DNA of 64,000 nucleotides, from positions 3,844,001-3,908,000 of the forward strand of contig NZ_JAFBBV010000001.1 in the NCBI RefSeq assembly GCF_016907365.1, read 5' to 3'. The position numbers were made by a program, and so were the translations under genes. The notes under the pieces are model-generated. The model was given only the letters and a program-made list of their open reading frames with translations, did not search any database and was not told where the DNA came from. This DNA is from Oerskovia paurometabola. Its GTDB lineage: Bacteria; Actinomycetota; Actinomycetes; Actinomycetales; Cellulomonadaceae. This document shows positions 41,880 through 50,926 of the stretch, piece after piece; positions within the stretch are counted from its first letter, which is position 1, and each line of letters begins with the position of its first letter.

Positions 41880-42959
41880 ATGACGATTCCCGACGAGGTC
41901 ATCCGTGCGCGCGCTGCGCTGCAGATGATCAACCCAGCCCCGTACAACGCGGAGGCGCCGCCCGCGGCGCTCACCGAGGAGATCACCCCGACCGAGCTCC
42001 ACTACGTGCGCAGCAACTTCCCGCTGCCCGAGCACGACGGCACGCTCGAGATCGGCGGCGCGGTGGAGCACCCGCTGACCCTCACGCTCGAGGACCTTCG
42101 TGCCTTCCCTGCGCACGAACGCGCTGTCACGCTCGAGTGCGCCGGCAACGGACGCCTCGAGATGCGTCCACTGCCCACCGGTGAGCCATGGGGCGACTAC
42201 GCCGTCTCGACCGCCCGCTGGAAGGGCGCTCTGCTGCACGAGGTGCTGGCACAGGCGCGGCCGCACGACGACGGCGTCGACGTGCGGTTCGAGGGCGCCG
42301 ATCACGGCGCGTACCACCTGGCCGCGGTGCTCGCCGACACCGACACCGAGGACATGCACTTCGTCCGCTCCCTGCCGCTGGACCACGTCGCCGATCCCGC
42401 TTCCGAGATCCTCATCGCGTACGAGATGAACGGCAAGCCCCTCGGCCAGGACCACGGTGCGCCGTTCCGGATCATCGTGCCGCACTGGTATGCCGTGGCG
42501 TCGGTCAAGTGGCTCCAGCGCATCGACGTCTTGACCGAGCCGTACGTCGGCGAGTTCCAGACGGGGCACTACATCTACGAGTGGGCCGATCGGGCCCCGG
42601 AGCCCGTCGACCTCATGCGCGTCAGGGCGCGCGTCACCGCTCCCGCTGCTGGCTCGACCGTGCCCGCGGGCACCGTCGAGGTGCGCGGGAAGGCCTGGTC
42701 GGGTACCGGCCCCATCGCACGTGTCGACGTGAGCCTCACGGGCGCCGGCGAGTGGCGCGAGGCCCACCTCGCTCCGCCGACGGGCCCGTACCACTGGCAG
42801 GCGTGGTCGTTCGACTGGGAGGACGCCGCGGTCGGGCGCCACACGCTCCGTGTCAGGGCGACCGATGCGGCGGGGAACGTGCAACCGGAGGTGCCGCAGT
42901 GGAACCGACTCGGCTACGGCAACAACGCCATCGAGGTCATCTACGTCGACGTGGTCTGA
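41880..42959 (+). CDS. Sulfite oxidase-family molybdopterin enzyme
   Basis: The 359-aa protein has the oxidoreductase molybdopterin-binding domain (N-F-P-L-P, then T-L-E-C-A-G-N-G-R with the Mo-ligand Cys87, W-K-G-A-L-L, F-R-I-I-V-P-H-W-Y-A-V-A-S-V-K-W) and the C-terminal Mo-co dimerisation domain (Ig-like, E-V-R-G-K-A-W-S-G). There is no signal peptide and no heme domain, so the electron acceptor is unknown. AGGAGG precedes the ATG. It is the last gene of the DyP operon. Confidence 0.88.
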   Translation: MTIPDEVIRARAALQMINPAPYNAEAPPAALTEEITPTELHYVRSNFPLPEHDGTLEIGGAVEHPLTLTLEDLRAFPAHERAVTLECAGNGRLEMRPLPTGEPWGDYAVSTARWKGALLHEVLAQARPHDDGVDVRFEGADHGAYHLAAVLADTDTEDMHFVRSLPLDHVADPASEILIAYEMNGKPLGQDHGAPFRIIVPHWYAVASVKWLQRIDVLTEPYVGEFQTGHYIYEWADRAPEPVDLMRVRARVTAPAAGSTVPAGTVEVRGKAWSGTGPIARVDVSLTGAGEWREAHLAPPTGPYHWQAWSFDWEDAAVGRHTLRVRATDAAGNVQPEVPQWNRLGYGNNAIEVIYVDVV

Positions 42960-43004
42960 CCAGGGCGAGCGACGTGTCTGCCGCAACGGTGGCGTCCACT
43001 GCCG

Positions 43005-43709
43005 TCAGCGGAATCCGGGGCCCGTCTCGCCCTCGGTCGCCGCGTCGGCGAAGGGGGTCATCCGTTCTCCCAGCTCCTGGTGCCAAGCGGCGAGGCCGTC
43101 GAGCGGGACCGGGCTGCGCTTGGTCGATCCGCGCCCCTGGTCCGACCACAACGGCGGATAGACGCTGAGACCCTGGCTCGGCGGGAGCGCTTCCAGGTCG
43201 TCGACCCAACCTGGCCAGCGCAGGTCGGCCACGTACTCGGCCAGCCCGCCGCTCACGGCCCACTCCGCGAAGGCCCCGAGGCCGAAGCCCAGGACGTGCC
43301 ACTCGAGCGTGTCGGGCGCGAAGTAGTGCACGTCCCCGAGCGGGCCGGGCAGGCCGCCACCGTTGACCGCGAACGTCCCGCCGAGCACGTCGAACGCGAC
43401 GACGAGCCTCTGGGGCGCGACGGCCCCCTCCTCCGGGTCGCCGAGCCCGTTGATCGTGGCGAGGTCCGGGAGTCCGTACGCGCCCCCACCGAGGAGTCGG
43501 AGCCACCCGTGGTCGACGAGCACGCCGCCCGTGTGGAGCGCAAGGGCTCCCAGGGTCGAGCGCGTCGTGATCTGGAGGCGGTAGAGGACCTCGGGGGCCC
43601 ACTCAGGGGGGGCAAGGACCTCGACTCCCGGCCGTTGGAACATCCGGGCGAGCGTTGGCCAGGCAGGTTCGGCGACCTGCGTGAGATCCGCGACCGACTT
43701 GATGCCCAT
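43005..43709 (-). CDS. DUF2625 family protein
   Basis: The 234-aa protein has the DUF2625 pattern: L-Y-R-L-Q-I-T-T-R-S-T-L-G-A-L, then G-G-V-L-V-D-H-G-W-L-R-L-L-G, F-A-V-N-G-G and Y-F-A-P-D-T-L-E-W. The function is unknown and no signal peptide is seen. It is convergent with the molybdenum enzyme gene, 45 bp apart. Confidence 0.8.
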   Translation of the reverse strand: MGIKSVADLTQVAEPAWPTLARMFQRPGVEVLAPPEWAPEVLYRLQITTRSTLGALALHTGGVLVDHGWLRLLGGGAYGLPDLATINGLGDPEEGAVAPQRLVVAFDVLGGTFAVNGGGLPGPLGDVHYFAPDTLEWHVLGFGLGAFAEWAVSGGLAEYVADLRWPGWVDDLEALPPSQGLSVYPPLWSDQGRGSTKRSPVPLDGLAAWHQELGERMTPFADAATEGETGPGFR

Positions 43710-43754
43710 GATCGGGGATCATGCCACGTCGGGCAGTGAATTCCGACACCTTCC

Positions 43755-43778
43755 GGCGGATCCGTTACCTGATCCGCC
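43755..43778 (-). terminator. Hairpin between the FNT gene and the DUF2625 gene
   Basis: GGCGGATC-CGTTACCT-GATCCGCC forms an 8-bp perfect stem about 90 nt past the stop of the minus-strand FNT gene. Confidence 0.5.
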
Positions 43779-43866
43779 CCATGTGTGCATCTTTTCCCGA
43801 CTTTCCTGGCGTGCAAACTCCGGAATTCCGCCGAAAACCACCCGCGGGACGGTCCGCCTGGCGAGA

Positions 43867-44763
43867 CTAGCGCTCGGCGTTCCCTGCCTGCGCGACCACT
43901 GCTCCGACGTCCACCCGGGGCGTGGCCCCACCGTCGACGGCTGCCGCGGTGCCGTAGGTCCCGGCACGCTGCCGCCCCGAGACGACCGCGTAGCCCAGCC
44001 CCACCACGACTGCTCCGCCCACCAGGTTGCCCAGCCCGACGAACAGCAGGTTGCGCCCGAACTCGCCCCAGGTGGTGAGGGCCTCGGGGCTGAAGAGGCC
44101 GATGCTGAACGTCGTCATGTTCGCGACGACGTGCTCGAACCCCGAGGAGATGAACGCGAAGATCGCCCAGAAGATGATGATCGCCTTGCCCGCCTCCGAG
44201 CGCAGGCGTCCGCACGCCCAGATCGCGGCGCACACCAGGATGTTGCACAGGACGCCGCGGAAGAAGAGCTGGCCGCCGGACTCGTGGCCCTTGCCCGCGA
44301 GCATCGACGCGATCATCTCGCCCGCAGCGGCGTTGGTGTGCAGGATGCCGGACTGCACGACCATCCAGCCGAACAGCATGGAGCCGAGCAGGTTCCCGCC
44401 GAAGCAGAACAGCAGCGTCCCGACGGCGGAGCGCACCGGGATCGTCCGGGTCACCGCTCCCTGGGTCAGGATCATCATGGCCGACGTGCTGAGCTCGGCC
44501 CCGGCGAACACGACGAGCGTCAGGGCGACGGCGAACACCCCGCCTGCCACGAGCCGTTCCGCGGGCGCCCCGGCCGCGAGGAAGGGTCCGGCCGTGGTGA
44601 CCATGAGGACCACGCCGACGCCGATGTACGCGCCTGCGAGCATCGCGGCCACGAGATAGCGCCACGGGTGCCGGGTGCCCGCCACCTTGGTGCGAGCCGC
44701 ACGGGACTGCTCGGTCAGGTTCTCGGAGAGGCTCAGCACCCTCTCATGATGACCCCCTTCCAT
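43867..44763 (-). CDS. Formate/nitrite transporter (FNT) family channel
   Basis: The product (298 aa from ATG at 44763, or 290 aa from GTG at 44739) has six membrane helices and FNT signatures: A-G-A-Y-I-G-V, F-G-G-N-L-L-G-S, and G-F-E-H-V-V-A-N-M-T-T-F-S with the central His. It conducts formate, nitrite or related small anions. The ATG lies inside a perfect 14-bp hairpin and has no ribosome site, so the GTG may be the true start. No formate or nitrite enzyme gene is adjacent to reveal the substrate. Confidence 0.88.
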   Translation of the reverse strand: MEGGHHERVLSLSENLTEQSRAARTKVAGTRHPWRYLVAAMLAGAYIGVGVVLMVTTAGPFLAAGAPAERLVAGGVFAVALTLVVFAGAELSTSAMMILTQGAVTRTIPVRSAVGTLLFCFGGNLLGSMLFGWMVVQSGILHTNAAAGEMIASMLAGKGHESGGQLFFRGVLCNILVCAAIWACGRLRSEAGKAIIIFWAIFAFISSGFEHVVANMTTFSIGLFSPEALTTWGEFGRNLLFVGLGNLVGGAVVVGLGYAVVSGRQRAGTYGTAAAVDGGATPRVDVGAVVAQAGNAER

Positions 44764-44783
44764 CTAAGGGATGGAAGGGGGTC
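44751..44783 (-). terminator. Perfect 14-bp hairpin between dipZ and the FNT gene
   Basis: Arms 44751-44764 and 44770-44783 are exact complements with a 5-nt loop. The hairpin lies about 50 nt after the dipZ stop and overlaps the first codons of the longest FNT frame. It is either the dipZ terminator or a structure controlling FNT. Confidence 0.65.
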
Positions 44784-44829
44784 GTCAGGTGGAACGCGGG
44801 GTCTCAGTCCGTGCCCCGTCAGGACCCCG

Positions 44830-46809
44830 TCACCCGAACGTGAACGTGAAGACCTGCATCCCCGCGGGCACGTCGAGCTCGACGGTCCCCTCGCTCGGCC
44901 CGTCGCCCTCCAGCACCGGGTAGAGCGTCGGGTTCCCCGAGACGTCGATCTCGCGCCGTTCGACGACCTTCCCCGCCGCGTCCCGGACCGTCGCGGTGAC
45001 CGTCCCCTCGCCACCCAGGACGCTGAACACGTCCGTACCGCGGTACGCGAGTCGCACGCGGGCGCCGTCGGACACCGCGGTGGCTCCCTGGAAGTCGACG
45101 TCCCACGTCCCGCCCAGCGAGAACGTGTCGGTGGCCTGCTCCTGGGTGAGCGTGAACGCCTGCTCGCCCGCGGCGTAGCGCGGCTCGCCCGCGTAGTTGC
45201 CCACCTTGCCCACCGAGAGGTACGTCTCGGGGGTCGTCGACCCGTCAGGCGTCCCGTCCTCGACCGAGGTCGCGCCCGGCAGGCTCACGCCCGGGTTCGC
45301 GTCCGCGAGGAGCTCGCGGATCAGCCCCTCGGTGGCCTCGTACCCGCCCTCGCCGAAACGGATGTGCCGCACGGTCCCCTCGGCGTCGATCAGGTACTGC
45401 GCGGGCCAGTAGCGGTTCCGGTACGCGGTCCAGGTCGCGTAGGAGTTGTCCTGCGCGACCGGGTACGTGACGCCCAGGTCGTCGGCCCCCGCCACGACGT
45501 TGCGCGTCTCGCGCTCGAACGCGAACTCGGGCGTGTGCACCCCGATCACCTCGAAGCCCTCGCCCACGTCCTCGTACTGCTCGTACCAGGCGTTCACGTG
45601 CGGGATCGCGCGCTGGCAGTTGATGCAGGAGTAGGCCCAGAAGTCGACGAGGACGACCTTGCCCCGCAGGCCGTCGAGCGCGAGCGGCTGGTCGCCAGGG
45701 GTGTTGAACCACGTGTCGATCCCGCGCAGCGCGGGAGCGGGCCCGCAGTCCTCGAGCTCGGGCGCACCGTTCGAGCAGTTCGACAGCTCACGGTTCTCGT
45801 CCGTGACGATCCCGCCGAGGTCGAGCGCCTCGCGCACCGTCCCGGACGCGTCGACGCGCTCCTGGAGGCTGCCCGTGTAGTCGGGCAGCGCGCGCTGGAG
45901 GTACGCGGGCAGGTTGAACGCGAGCCCGACGGCGAGCGCGATCATGACCACACCACCGGCCACGCGGATCCCGCGCGTGTGACGCTGGAAGGCCTTGACC
46001 CGCTCGGCCACCCGACGTCCCGCGAGCGCGAAGACCAGCAGCGGGACCGCGGCCCCGACCGCGAACGACACCGTGAGCGCGACCGTCTCCGGCCCGATGT
46101 TCCCCGTCGCCCCTGCGACCGTGATCGCCGCGAGGACCGGCCCCGCGCACGGCACGTACAGGACCCCCAGGCCCAGGCCCAGCACGAATGCCCCGCGGTC
46201 CTGGCTGCGCGCCCCGCGACGTGAACCCAGGGCCGCGATCCTCTGGAACGGCCGCTCGAGCACCTCCTCGAACCGGGGCACGATCATGCCCACGCCGATG
46301 ACCGCGAGCAGCGTCAGCCCCACCCAGCGCAGCAGGTCCTGCGGGAGCCCGAGCGCCCCGAGGAGCAACGAGCCGAGCAGCGTGAACACGCTGAAGCTCA
46401 CGACGAGCCCGGCGATCACGAGGTACGGCCGCCACGACCGGCGCGCGCCCTCGCGCTTGCCGCTCGCGGTGCCGCTGCCCGTGCCCGTGCCCGTCCCGCT
46501 GGCGCTGCCCTCGCCGGCCGGCCGGACCGCCGTGACGACCTGACCACGCGCACCGACCTGGACCGCGCCGGGGACGCCCGCGAACAGCGAGGCGGTCGGG
46601 GCACCCGAGCCGGCCCCCGCCGAGGGCGACGGGTCCGCGGTGGCCGGTGCGCCGTCGGGCACGGAGACGGGCGACGGGGCGGCGACCGCGCCGTCGCGGG
46701 CACCCTGCACACCGCCCGCGAAGAAGATCACGGGGAGCATCGGGAGGATGCACGGCGAGATGCCGGTGATGAGGCCACCGAGCAGGCCGATGAGCACGAG
46801 GGTTTCCAT
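44830..46809 (-). CDS. dipZ: DipZ-like fusion: CcdA/DsbD membrane domain plus thioredoxin and CBM-like domains
   Basis: The 659-aa protein passes reducing power across the membrane. The N-terminal CcdA-type domain has [11 protein letters not shown] and [10 protein letters not shown], the cysteines that shuttle electrons. After the last span comes a periplasm-side thioredoxin-like domain with S-C-I-N-C-Q-R (Cys395 and Cys398) and a C-terminal beta-sandwich, the architecture of mycobacterial DipZ. A low-complexity loop of about 90 residues (G-T-G-T-G-T-G-S-G) between the first and second span is unusual. Its promoter carries a SigK-like motif and is leaderless. The MPT83-like gene is divergent. 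Confidence 0.92.
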   Translation of the reverse strand: METLVLIGLLGGLITGISPCILPMLPVIFFAGGVQGARDGAVAAPSPVSVPDGAPATADPSPSAGAGSGAPTASLFAGVPGAVQVGARGQVVTAVRPAGEGSASGTGTGTGSGTASGKREGARRSWRPYLVIAGLVVSFSVFTLLGSLLLGALGLPQDLLRWVGLTLLAVIGVGMIVPRFEEVLERPFQRIAALGSRRGARSQDRGAFVLGLGLGVLYVPCAGPVLAAITVAGATGNIGPETVALTVSFAVGAAVPLLVFALAGRRVAERVKAFQRHTRGIRVAGGVVMIALAVGLAFNLPAYLQRALPDYTGSLQERVDASGTVREALDLGGIVTDENRELSNCSNGAPELEDCGPAPALRGIDTWFNTPGDQPLALDGLRGKVVLVDFWAYSCINCQRAIPHVNAWYEQYEDVGEGFEVIGVHTPEFAFERETRNVVAGADDLGVTYPVAQDNSYATWTAYRNRYWPAQYLIDAEGTVRHIRFGEGGYEATEGLIRELLADANPGVSLPGATSVEDGTPDGSTTPETYLSVGKVGNYAGEPRYAAGEQAFTLTQEQATDTFSLGGTWDVDFQGATAVSDGARVRLAYRGTDVFSVLGGEGTVTATVRDAAGKVVERREIDVSGNPTLYPVLEGDGPSEGTVELDVPAGMQVFTFTFG

Positions 46810-46814
46810 GGCCG

Positions 46815-46843
46815 AGGTTCGGCGCGACGGCCCCGGCGGATGG
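46815..46843 (-). promoter_or_regulatory. SigK-type promoter of dipZ
   Basis: On the minus strand CCATCC-N15-CCGAACCT ends 5 nt before the ATG, so the transcript should be leaderless. The element matches the divergent fasciclin gene promoter exactly in both boxes and in spacing. Confidence 0.75.
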
Positions 46844-46869
46844 GTCGCGGATCTTCCAGGACGTCCGAC

Positions 46870-46898
46870 CCATCCACCCCGGCCCCCGCTCCGAACCT
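46870..46898 (+). promoter_or_regulatory. SigK-type promoter of the fasciclin lipoprotein gene
   Basis: CCATCC (46870-46875), 15 nt, then CCGAACCT (46891-46898), 50 nt before the ATG. It resembles the CCATCC/CCGAAT-type promoters known for mycobacterial SigK, as I recall them. Confidence 0.75.
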
Positions 46899-46948
46899 CC
46901 TGCGAGACGTCCCGCACCTGGCGGGGCGACGACAACGAGGAGAGACCG

Positions 46949-47623
46949 ATGAACGTTCGAACCCGTTCGTACGCCGTGGCCGGCGTCGCCGCCCTGGCGA
47001 TCCTGGGCCTGACCGCCTGCAGCTCCGACTCGGACTCCGGCTCCGGGAGCGACTCGTCGAGCGCGTCGGAGATGACGACGCCCTCCGACGACATGTCGCA
47101 GGAGGCCATGACCCCCGAGGTCGACCCCGCGGCGAACCTCGTCGGCCCCGGCTGTGCCGCCTACGCCGAGCAGGTCCCCGACGGCGCCGGCTCCGTGACC
47201 GGCATGTCGACCGACCCGGTCGCCGTCGCCGCCTCCAACAACCCGCTGCTCACGACCCTCACCGCCGCGGTGAGCGGACAGCTCAACCCCGACGTGAACC
47301 TGGTCGACACGCTCAACGGCGGCGAGTTCACGGTGTTCGCGCCGGTCGACGACGCGTTCGCCAAGATCGACCCGGCGACCATCGAGAGCCTCAAGACCGA
47401 CTCCGACACGCTGACCAAGATCCTCACCTACCACGTGGTGCCCGGCCAGCTCACCCCGGACCAGGTCGTCGGTGAGCACGAGACCGTCGAGGGCGGGACC
47501 GTGACCGTCACGGGCTCGGGCGACGACCTCATGGTCAACGACGCCAAGGTGATCTGCGGCGGCGTCATGACGCAGAACGCCACGGTCTACCTCGTCGACA
47601 CGGTCCTCATGCCGACCATGTGA
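46949..47623 (+). CDS. Fasciclin-domain lipoprotein, MPT83/MPB70-like
   Basis: The 224-aa lipoprotein has a lipobox L-T-A-C (Cys24), a Ser/Asp-rich spacer, then one fasciclin (FAS1) domain: [30 protein letters not shown] and N-D-A-K-V-I-C-G-G. The Cys in V-G-P-G-C and V-I-C-G-G match the disulfide of mycobacterial MPT83/MPT70. It is an exported surface adhesin-like antigen there. AGGAG lies before the ATG, and a SigK-type promoter lies upstream. Confidence 0.92.
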   Translation: MNVRTRSYAVAGVAALAILGLTACSSDSDSGSGSDSSSASEMTTPSDDMSQEAMTPEVDPAANLVGPGCAAYAEQVPDGAGSVTGMSTDPVAVAASNNPLLTTLTAAVSGQLNPDVNLVDTLNGGEFTVFAPVDDAFAKIDPATIESLKTDSDTLTKILTYHVVPGQLTPDQVVGEHETVEGGTVTVTGSGDDLMVNDAKVICGGVMTQNATVYLVDTVLMPTM

Positions 47624-47646
47624 CCCGAACGCCGGCCGTCGCGGTT

Positions 47647-47754
47647 GTCCCCGTGCCGCGGCGGTCGGCCCTCAGCGGTCTGCGGGCCGCCCACGGGGAC
47701 GACGGACGAGGAGCCGGTCGCACCGGACGGGATGCCCGGAGCGACCGGCTCCTC
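47647..47754. terminator. Two hairpins between the fasciclin and cell-wall protein genes
   Basis: GTCCCCGTG/CACGGGGAC (47647-47700) and a 14-bp perfect stem with GAGGAGCCGGTCGC (47708-47721) and its complement (47741-47754) separate the convergent genes. The second is the likely bidirectional terminator. Confidence 0.8.
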
Positions 47755-47797
47755 TTCGCGCCCACCGGTCAACGGTGAGCGCGGACCACCTCAGCGG

Positions 47798-49291
47798 TCA
47801 GGCGTTCGCCCGACGACGAGCCCAGACGATGCCCGCACCGCCGCCGACGAGCAGGACTGCCAGGAAGGCGGCAGCGCCTGCGGTCGCGCCGGTCGCCGCG
47901 AGGGACGGACCGCCCTGCGCCTCGGCGCTGACCGGGGTCGCGGGTCCGTCCAGCGGACCGGTCGCGGCGAGGATGCGCGGGTTCGCGCACGCCGCCGTCG
48001 CCGCGGGGTAGCTCACGGTCGTCGAGTAGCCGGGGTTGACCTCGAAGTGGACCTCGACGCCCGCTCGCGTCCATGCGTAGTTGCCGTCGGTCTCGGTGTA
48101 CGTACCGTCGGCCTGACGCTCCCAGCCCGGCCACGCCCGGGGCTCGCCCGCAGAGGCGCCCGGCCACAGGAGCGTGCCGTCGAGCGGCAGGCCCTCGACC
48201 GTGTAGTCCTCACCGTCGCCGGGGTGGAGGAACGTGATGGTCAACGGGCGGTCGCTGTCCGCGACGTAGCCCTCGGGCAGGAAGACCTCGTAGCCGAGGT
48301 AGGGCGTGTCGGCCTCGCAGACCGCGCCGATGTCGCCCGGGATCAGGGCACACTCAGCGGCGTCCTGGTCGATCGCGAAGGTCGCGGACGTGCCGTCCTC
48401 GGCGAGGACGTACCCCTCGGCCGCGGCGAGCTCGTACCCTGCCGCCGGGCGCGCGACGATCGTGTCGCCCGCGCGCTCGTAAGTGATCTCCGAGGTGTCC
48501 TGCGGAGCGTCGACCGTGCGCCCGGCCGGCGTGCACACGTCACCGACGGTCGGCACGACCGGGGTCACGGGCTTCGCCGGCGTCTCGGGGGCAGGCTTCG
48601 TCGGGCGGGACGGGGTCAGCGGGGCGGGCTCCACGGCACATGCCGGTACCTCGATCAGGTCGCCGAGGTCGTGGTGCTTCGAGTCGATCAGGACGCCACC
48701 CAGGGCCGACGTGGGCGGGGTGATGGTCGCGGGCCATTCGAACGAGCCGTTCTGCTTGACCCTGTCCTGCTGGACCGCCCAGCCCTCGCCGCAGACCTCT
48801 GCGGGCAGGACCGTCGGGAAGGTCGTGTACCACTCGGTCCCCGGCTTGGAGGCGACGAGCGTCTGCGTCCCCGAGTTCGTCCAGGAGGCCGGCTTCGCGG
48901 CGTCGTTCTTCTTGTAGACGTAGAGGCCGACCTCCTTGCCGGGCTTCGGCGTCGGTGCGCCGGCGCAGGGCGGAGTCGCCCCGTCGTCGCTGAAGTCGAA
49001 CTGCTTACCGTCCGAGGCCTTGACGGAGAGCTCCCACGAGTGACCGACCGAGGTGTCGGGGAACGCGTAGGACGTCGACCAGGAACGCTTGAAGGACTCG
49101 TCCTTCACGACCTTTCCGTCGACCTTCACGACGACGGAGTTGGCCTTGTCGGAGTACTGGGTGAGCCTGACCTCGAGGCCGGCGCAGTCCGCGGTGACGC
49201 GGGGGGTGTGGGCGGAGGCGGGGGCCGCGGTGGCGACCAGTCCGCCGAGTGCGAGCAGCGCGGCAGCGCCGCTCGCCAGGAGCTTCTTCAC
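47798..49291 (-). CDS. Secreted cell-wall protein with LAATG sorting signal
   Basis: The 497-aa protein has a signal peptide (1-27, cut after PASA), an N-terminal beta domain with D-C-A-G-L-E-V-R-L-T-Q-Y, a middle beta domain, a Pro/Thr-rich segment, a domain with V-C-T-P-A-G-R, a C-terminal domain paralogous to the protein at 978-1688 (L-L-W-P-G-A, R-A-W-P-G-W, F-E-V-N-P-G-Y) and a sorting signal LAATG at 464-468, hydrophobic stretch and R-R-R tail. It is probably attached to peptidoglycan by a sortase. Ligand is unknown; adhesion or carbohydrate binding is a guess. Confidence 0.8.
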   Translation of the reverse strand: MKKLLASGAAALLALGGLVATAAPASAHTPRVTADCAGLEVRLTQYSDKANSVVVKVDGKVVKDESFKRSWSTSYAFPDTSVGHSWELSVKASDGKQFDFSDDGATPPCAGAPTPKPGKEVGLYVYKKNDAAKPASWTNSGTQTLVASKPGTEWYTTFPTVLPAEVCGEGWAVQQDRVKQNGSFEWPATITPPTSALGGVLIDSKHHDLGDLIEVPACAVEPAPLTPSRPTKPAPETPAKPVTPVVPTVGDVCTPAGRTVDAPQDTSEITYERAGDTIVARPAAGYELAAAEGYVLAEDGTSATFAIDQDAAECALIPGDIGAVCEADTPYLGYEVFLPEGYVADSDRPLTITFLHPGDGEDYTVEGLPLDGTLLWPGASAGEPRAWPGWERQADGTYTETDGNYAWTRAGVEVHFEVNPGYSTTVSYPAATAACANPRILAATGPLDGPATPVSAEAQGGPSLAATGATAGAAAFLAVLLVGGGAGIVWARRRANA

Positions 49292-49483
49292 GGGTGGTGG
49301 ATTCCTTCCGGGGTGATGTCGGAGCGCCTTCGCACGACGACACAGGTGGGAACGTGTCGTATTGCATCACCAATACCCAGAGTTTTACAAACCCTGGCAT
49401 ATACTCGGAATCGGACCAAGGGATTACCCGAGAGCGGGTATTTCTCAGGCCTTTTCTGCGGAATCTCTATCCGAGGTCGGGTA
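49292..49483 (-). promoter_or_regulatory. Promoter region of the cell-wall protein gene
   Basis: This 190-bp gap is locally AT-rich around 49360-49460 (GCATCACCAATACC, TTTTACAAACC, GGGATTACC), fitting a promoter for the minus-strand gene starting at 49291. GGAAGGAATCC supplies a ribosome site. No SigK-type motif is present. Confidence 0.4.
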
Positions 49484-50272
49484 TCACGTCTCGAGCACGA
49501 CGAGCGGGTCGCTCGTGGGCTGCGGAGAGCCACCCGCGGGCTCGAGCGTCACGGCGACCCCCGCGCTCCCCGACGCCTCGACGAGCAGGGCCGCCGACCC
49601 GTCGCGCGCGTCGAAGACCCCGGCGGACACCATCTCCTCCCCCTCGACGAGCCAGAGCTGATAGTCCTCCGCCGAGCCCGCCTGCGGCAGGTCCGTGACG
49701 GAGAAGAGCACGCGGTCCCCCGAGACGAGGGCGCTCGCGTCCCCGCCGCCCACCATCTCGCCCCGGACGATCTCCGCGGCCGGGTCGGCGAGCATCGAGG
49801 CGACCGCGTCGGCCTGCGTCTGGAGCCGGACCTGCTCCTGCCGCGCCTGGATCGCGATCGTCGTCGGGACCGCGACGGCCACGACCGCCGCCGCGGCCAC
49901 CGCGACGACCGCCCACCGCCTGCGCCGCACCGCCCCCTGGCGGGCACCGTCGGCCGCTCCGGCCGAGCCCGCACCCCGGGGGGTCTGGGCGACCTGCGGC
50001 ACGGAGGCGATGCTCCCGAGCACGCGCTCGCGCAGCGCGGCGGGCGGCGCGGTGTCCACGGTGAACGCCGCGACCACCGCACGGTGCTCGTCGAGCTCAC
50101 GACGCGCATCCGGGTCGGCCGAGAGCAGCCGCTCCACGGCGCGCCGGTCCAGGTCGTCGACCGCGTCGAGCGCGTAGGCCGCGAGCAGGTCACGGGGGTC
50201 TCCCGGCCCGCCCTGCGCGTCAGACCTGTCCGGCCCCGCAGGACCGGCGGGCACGCGGCCGTCGTCAACCAC
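49484..50272 (-). CDS. rskA: Anti-sigma-K factor, RskA-like
   Basis: The 262-aa protein has a cytoplasmic helical N-terminal domain (L-L-A-A-Y-A-L-D-A-V-D-D-L-D-R-R-A-V-E), one membrane span (about 120-141) and an extracytoplasmic RskA-type beta domain (V-L-F-S-V-T-D-L-P-Q-A-G, Y-Q-L-W-L-V-E-G-E). It lacks the zinc-binding H-x3-C-x2-C of other anti-sigma factors, as RskA does. It should hold SigK inactive until cleaved. The start overlaps the sigK stop by 8 nt, so the two are coupled. Confidence 0.9.
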   Translation of the reverse strand: MVDDGRVPAGPAGPDRSDAQGGPGDPRDLLAAYALDAVDDLDRRAVERLLSADPDARRELDEHRAVVAAFTVDTAPPAALRERVLGSIASVPQVAQTPRGAGSAGAADGARQGAVRRRRWAVVAVAAAAVVAVAVPTTIAIQARQEQVRLQTQADAVASMLADPAAEIVRGEMVGGGDASALVSGDRVLFSVTDLPQAGSAEDYQLWLVEGEEMVSAGVFDARDGSAALLVEASGSAGVAVTLEPAGGSPQPTSDPLVVLET

Positions 50273-50897
50273 GGCTCACCCCCAGGCAGTCACGCAGCCG
50301 CACGAGGCCGTCACGGATCCTCGACTTCACGGTCGGCACGGCCGCCCCCAGCTCCACCGCCACCTCCCGGTACGTCAGCCCGCCGAAGTACGCCCGCACG
50401 ACGGCGTCGCGCTGGGTCTGCGTCAAGCTCCCCAGGCACTGCCTCACCGCTGCCGACTCGAGCAGCTGCTCGACCTCCTCCGCCACGACGTCGCGCACGC
50501 CCCCGGCGAACCTGCCGTCGACGTCCTTCTGGTCCCGGACCCGGCGCGACTGCTCGGACCGCACCCGGTCCACCGCCCGCCGTCGGGCCATCGTGACCAC
50601 CCACGTGCGCGCCGACCCCCGGGAGGCGTCGAAGCGCACTGCCGTCTGCCACACCTCGATCATCACCTCCTGGGTCACTTCCGCCGCATGGTCGTCGTCG
50701 CGCAGCACGCCGAGAGCCGTGCCGAAGACTGCCGGGGCCAACGCGTCGTACACCGGCGCGAACGCGTCCGGGTCACCCCCGGCGCACGCGGCCAGCGCGG
50801 CATCGAGAGCGTCGGGCTCGCTCGTCCTCACAGGTGGCACCCGCCCAGTCTGCCCCAGGCCTGCCGACGCGGCGCACCGGCGGACCACCCGCGGCAC
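50265..50897 (-). CDS. sigK: ECF sigma factor SigK
   Basis: The 210-aa sigma factor has region 2 (F-A-P-V-Y-D-A-L-A-P-A-V-F-G-T, E-V-T-Q-E-V-M-I-E-V-W) and region 4 (S-L-T-Q-T-Q-R-D-A-V-V-R-A-Y-F-G-G-L-T-Y-R-E-V-A). Cys154 and Cys204 are 50 residues apart, the spacing of the redox-sensitive disulfide in M. tuberculosis SigK, as I recall. GTG at 50897 has GGGAGG 4 nt upstream. Its own promoter carries CCATCC-N15-ACGAACCA, so positive autoregulation is likely. Confidence 0.9.
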   Translation of the reverse strand: MPRVVRRCAASAGLGQTGRVPPVRTSEPDALDAALAACAGGDPDAFAPVYDALAPAVFGTALGVLRDDDHAAEVTQEVMIEVWQTAVRFDASRGSARTWVVTMARRRAVDRVRSEQSRRVRDQKDVDGRFAGGVRDVVAEEVEQLLESAAVRQCLGSLTQTQRDAVVRAYFGGLTYREVAVELGAAVPTVKSRIRDGLVRLRDCLGVSRG

Positions 50898-50926
50898 GTG
50901 GCCTCCCGCGACGACCGAGGCACCTG

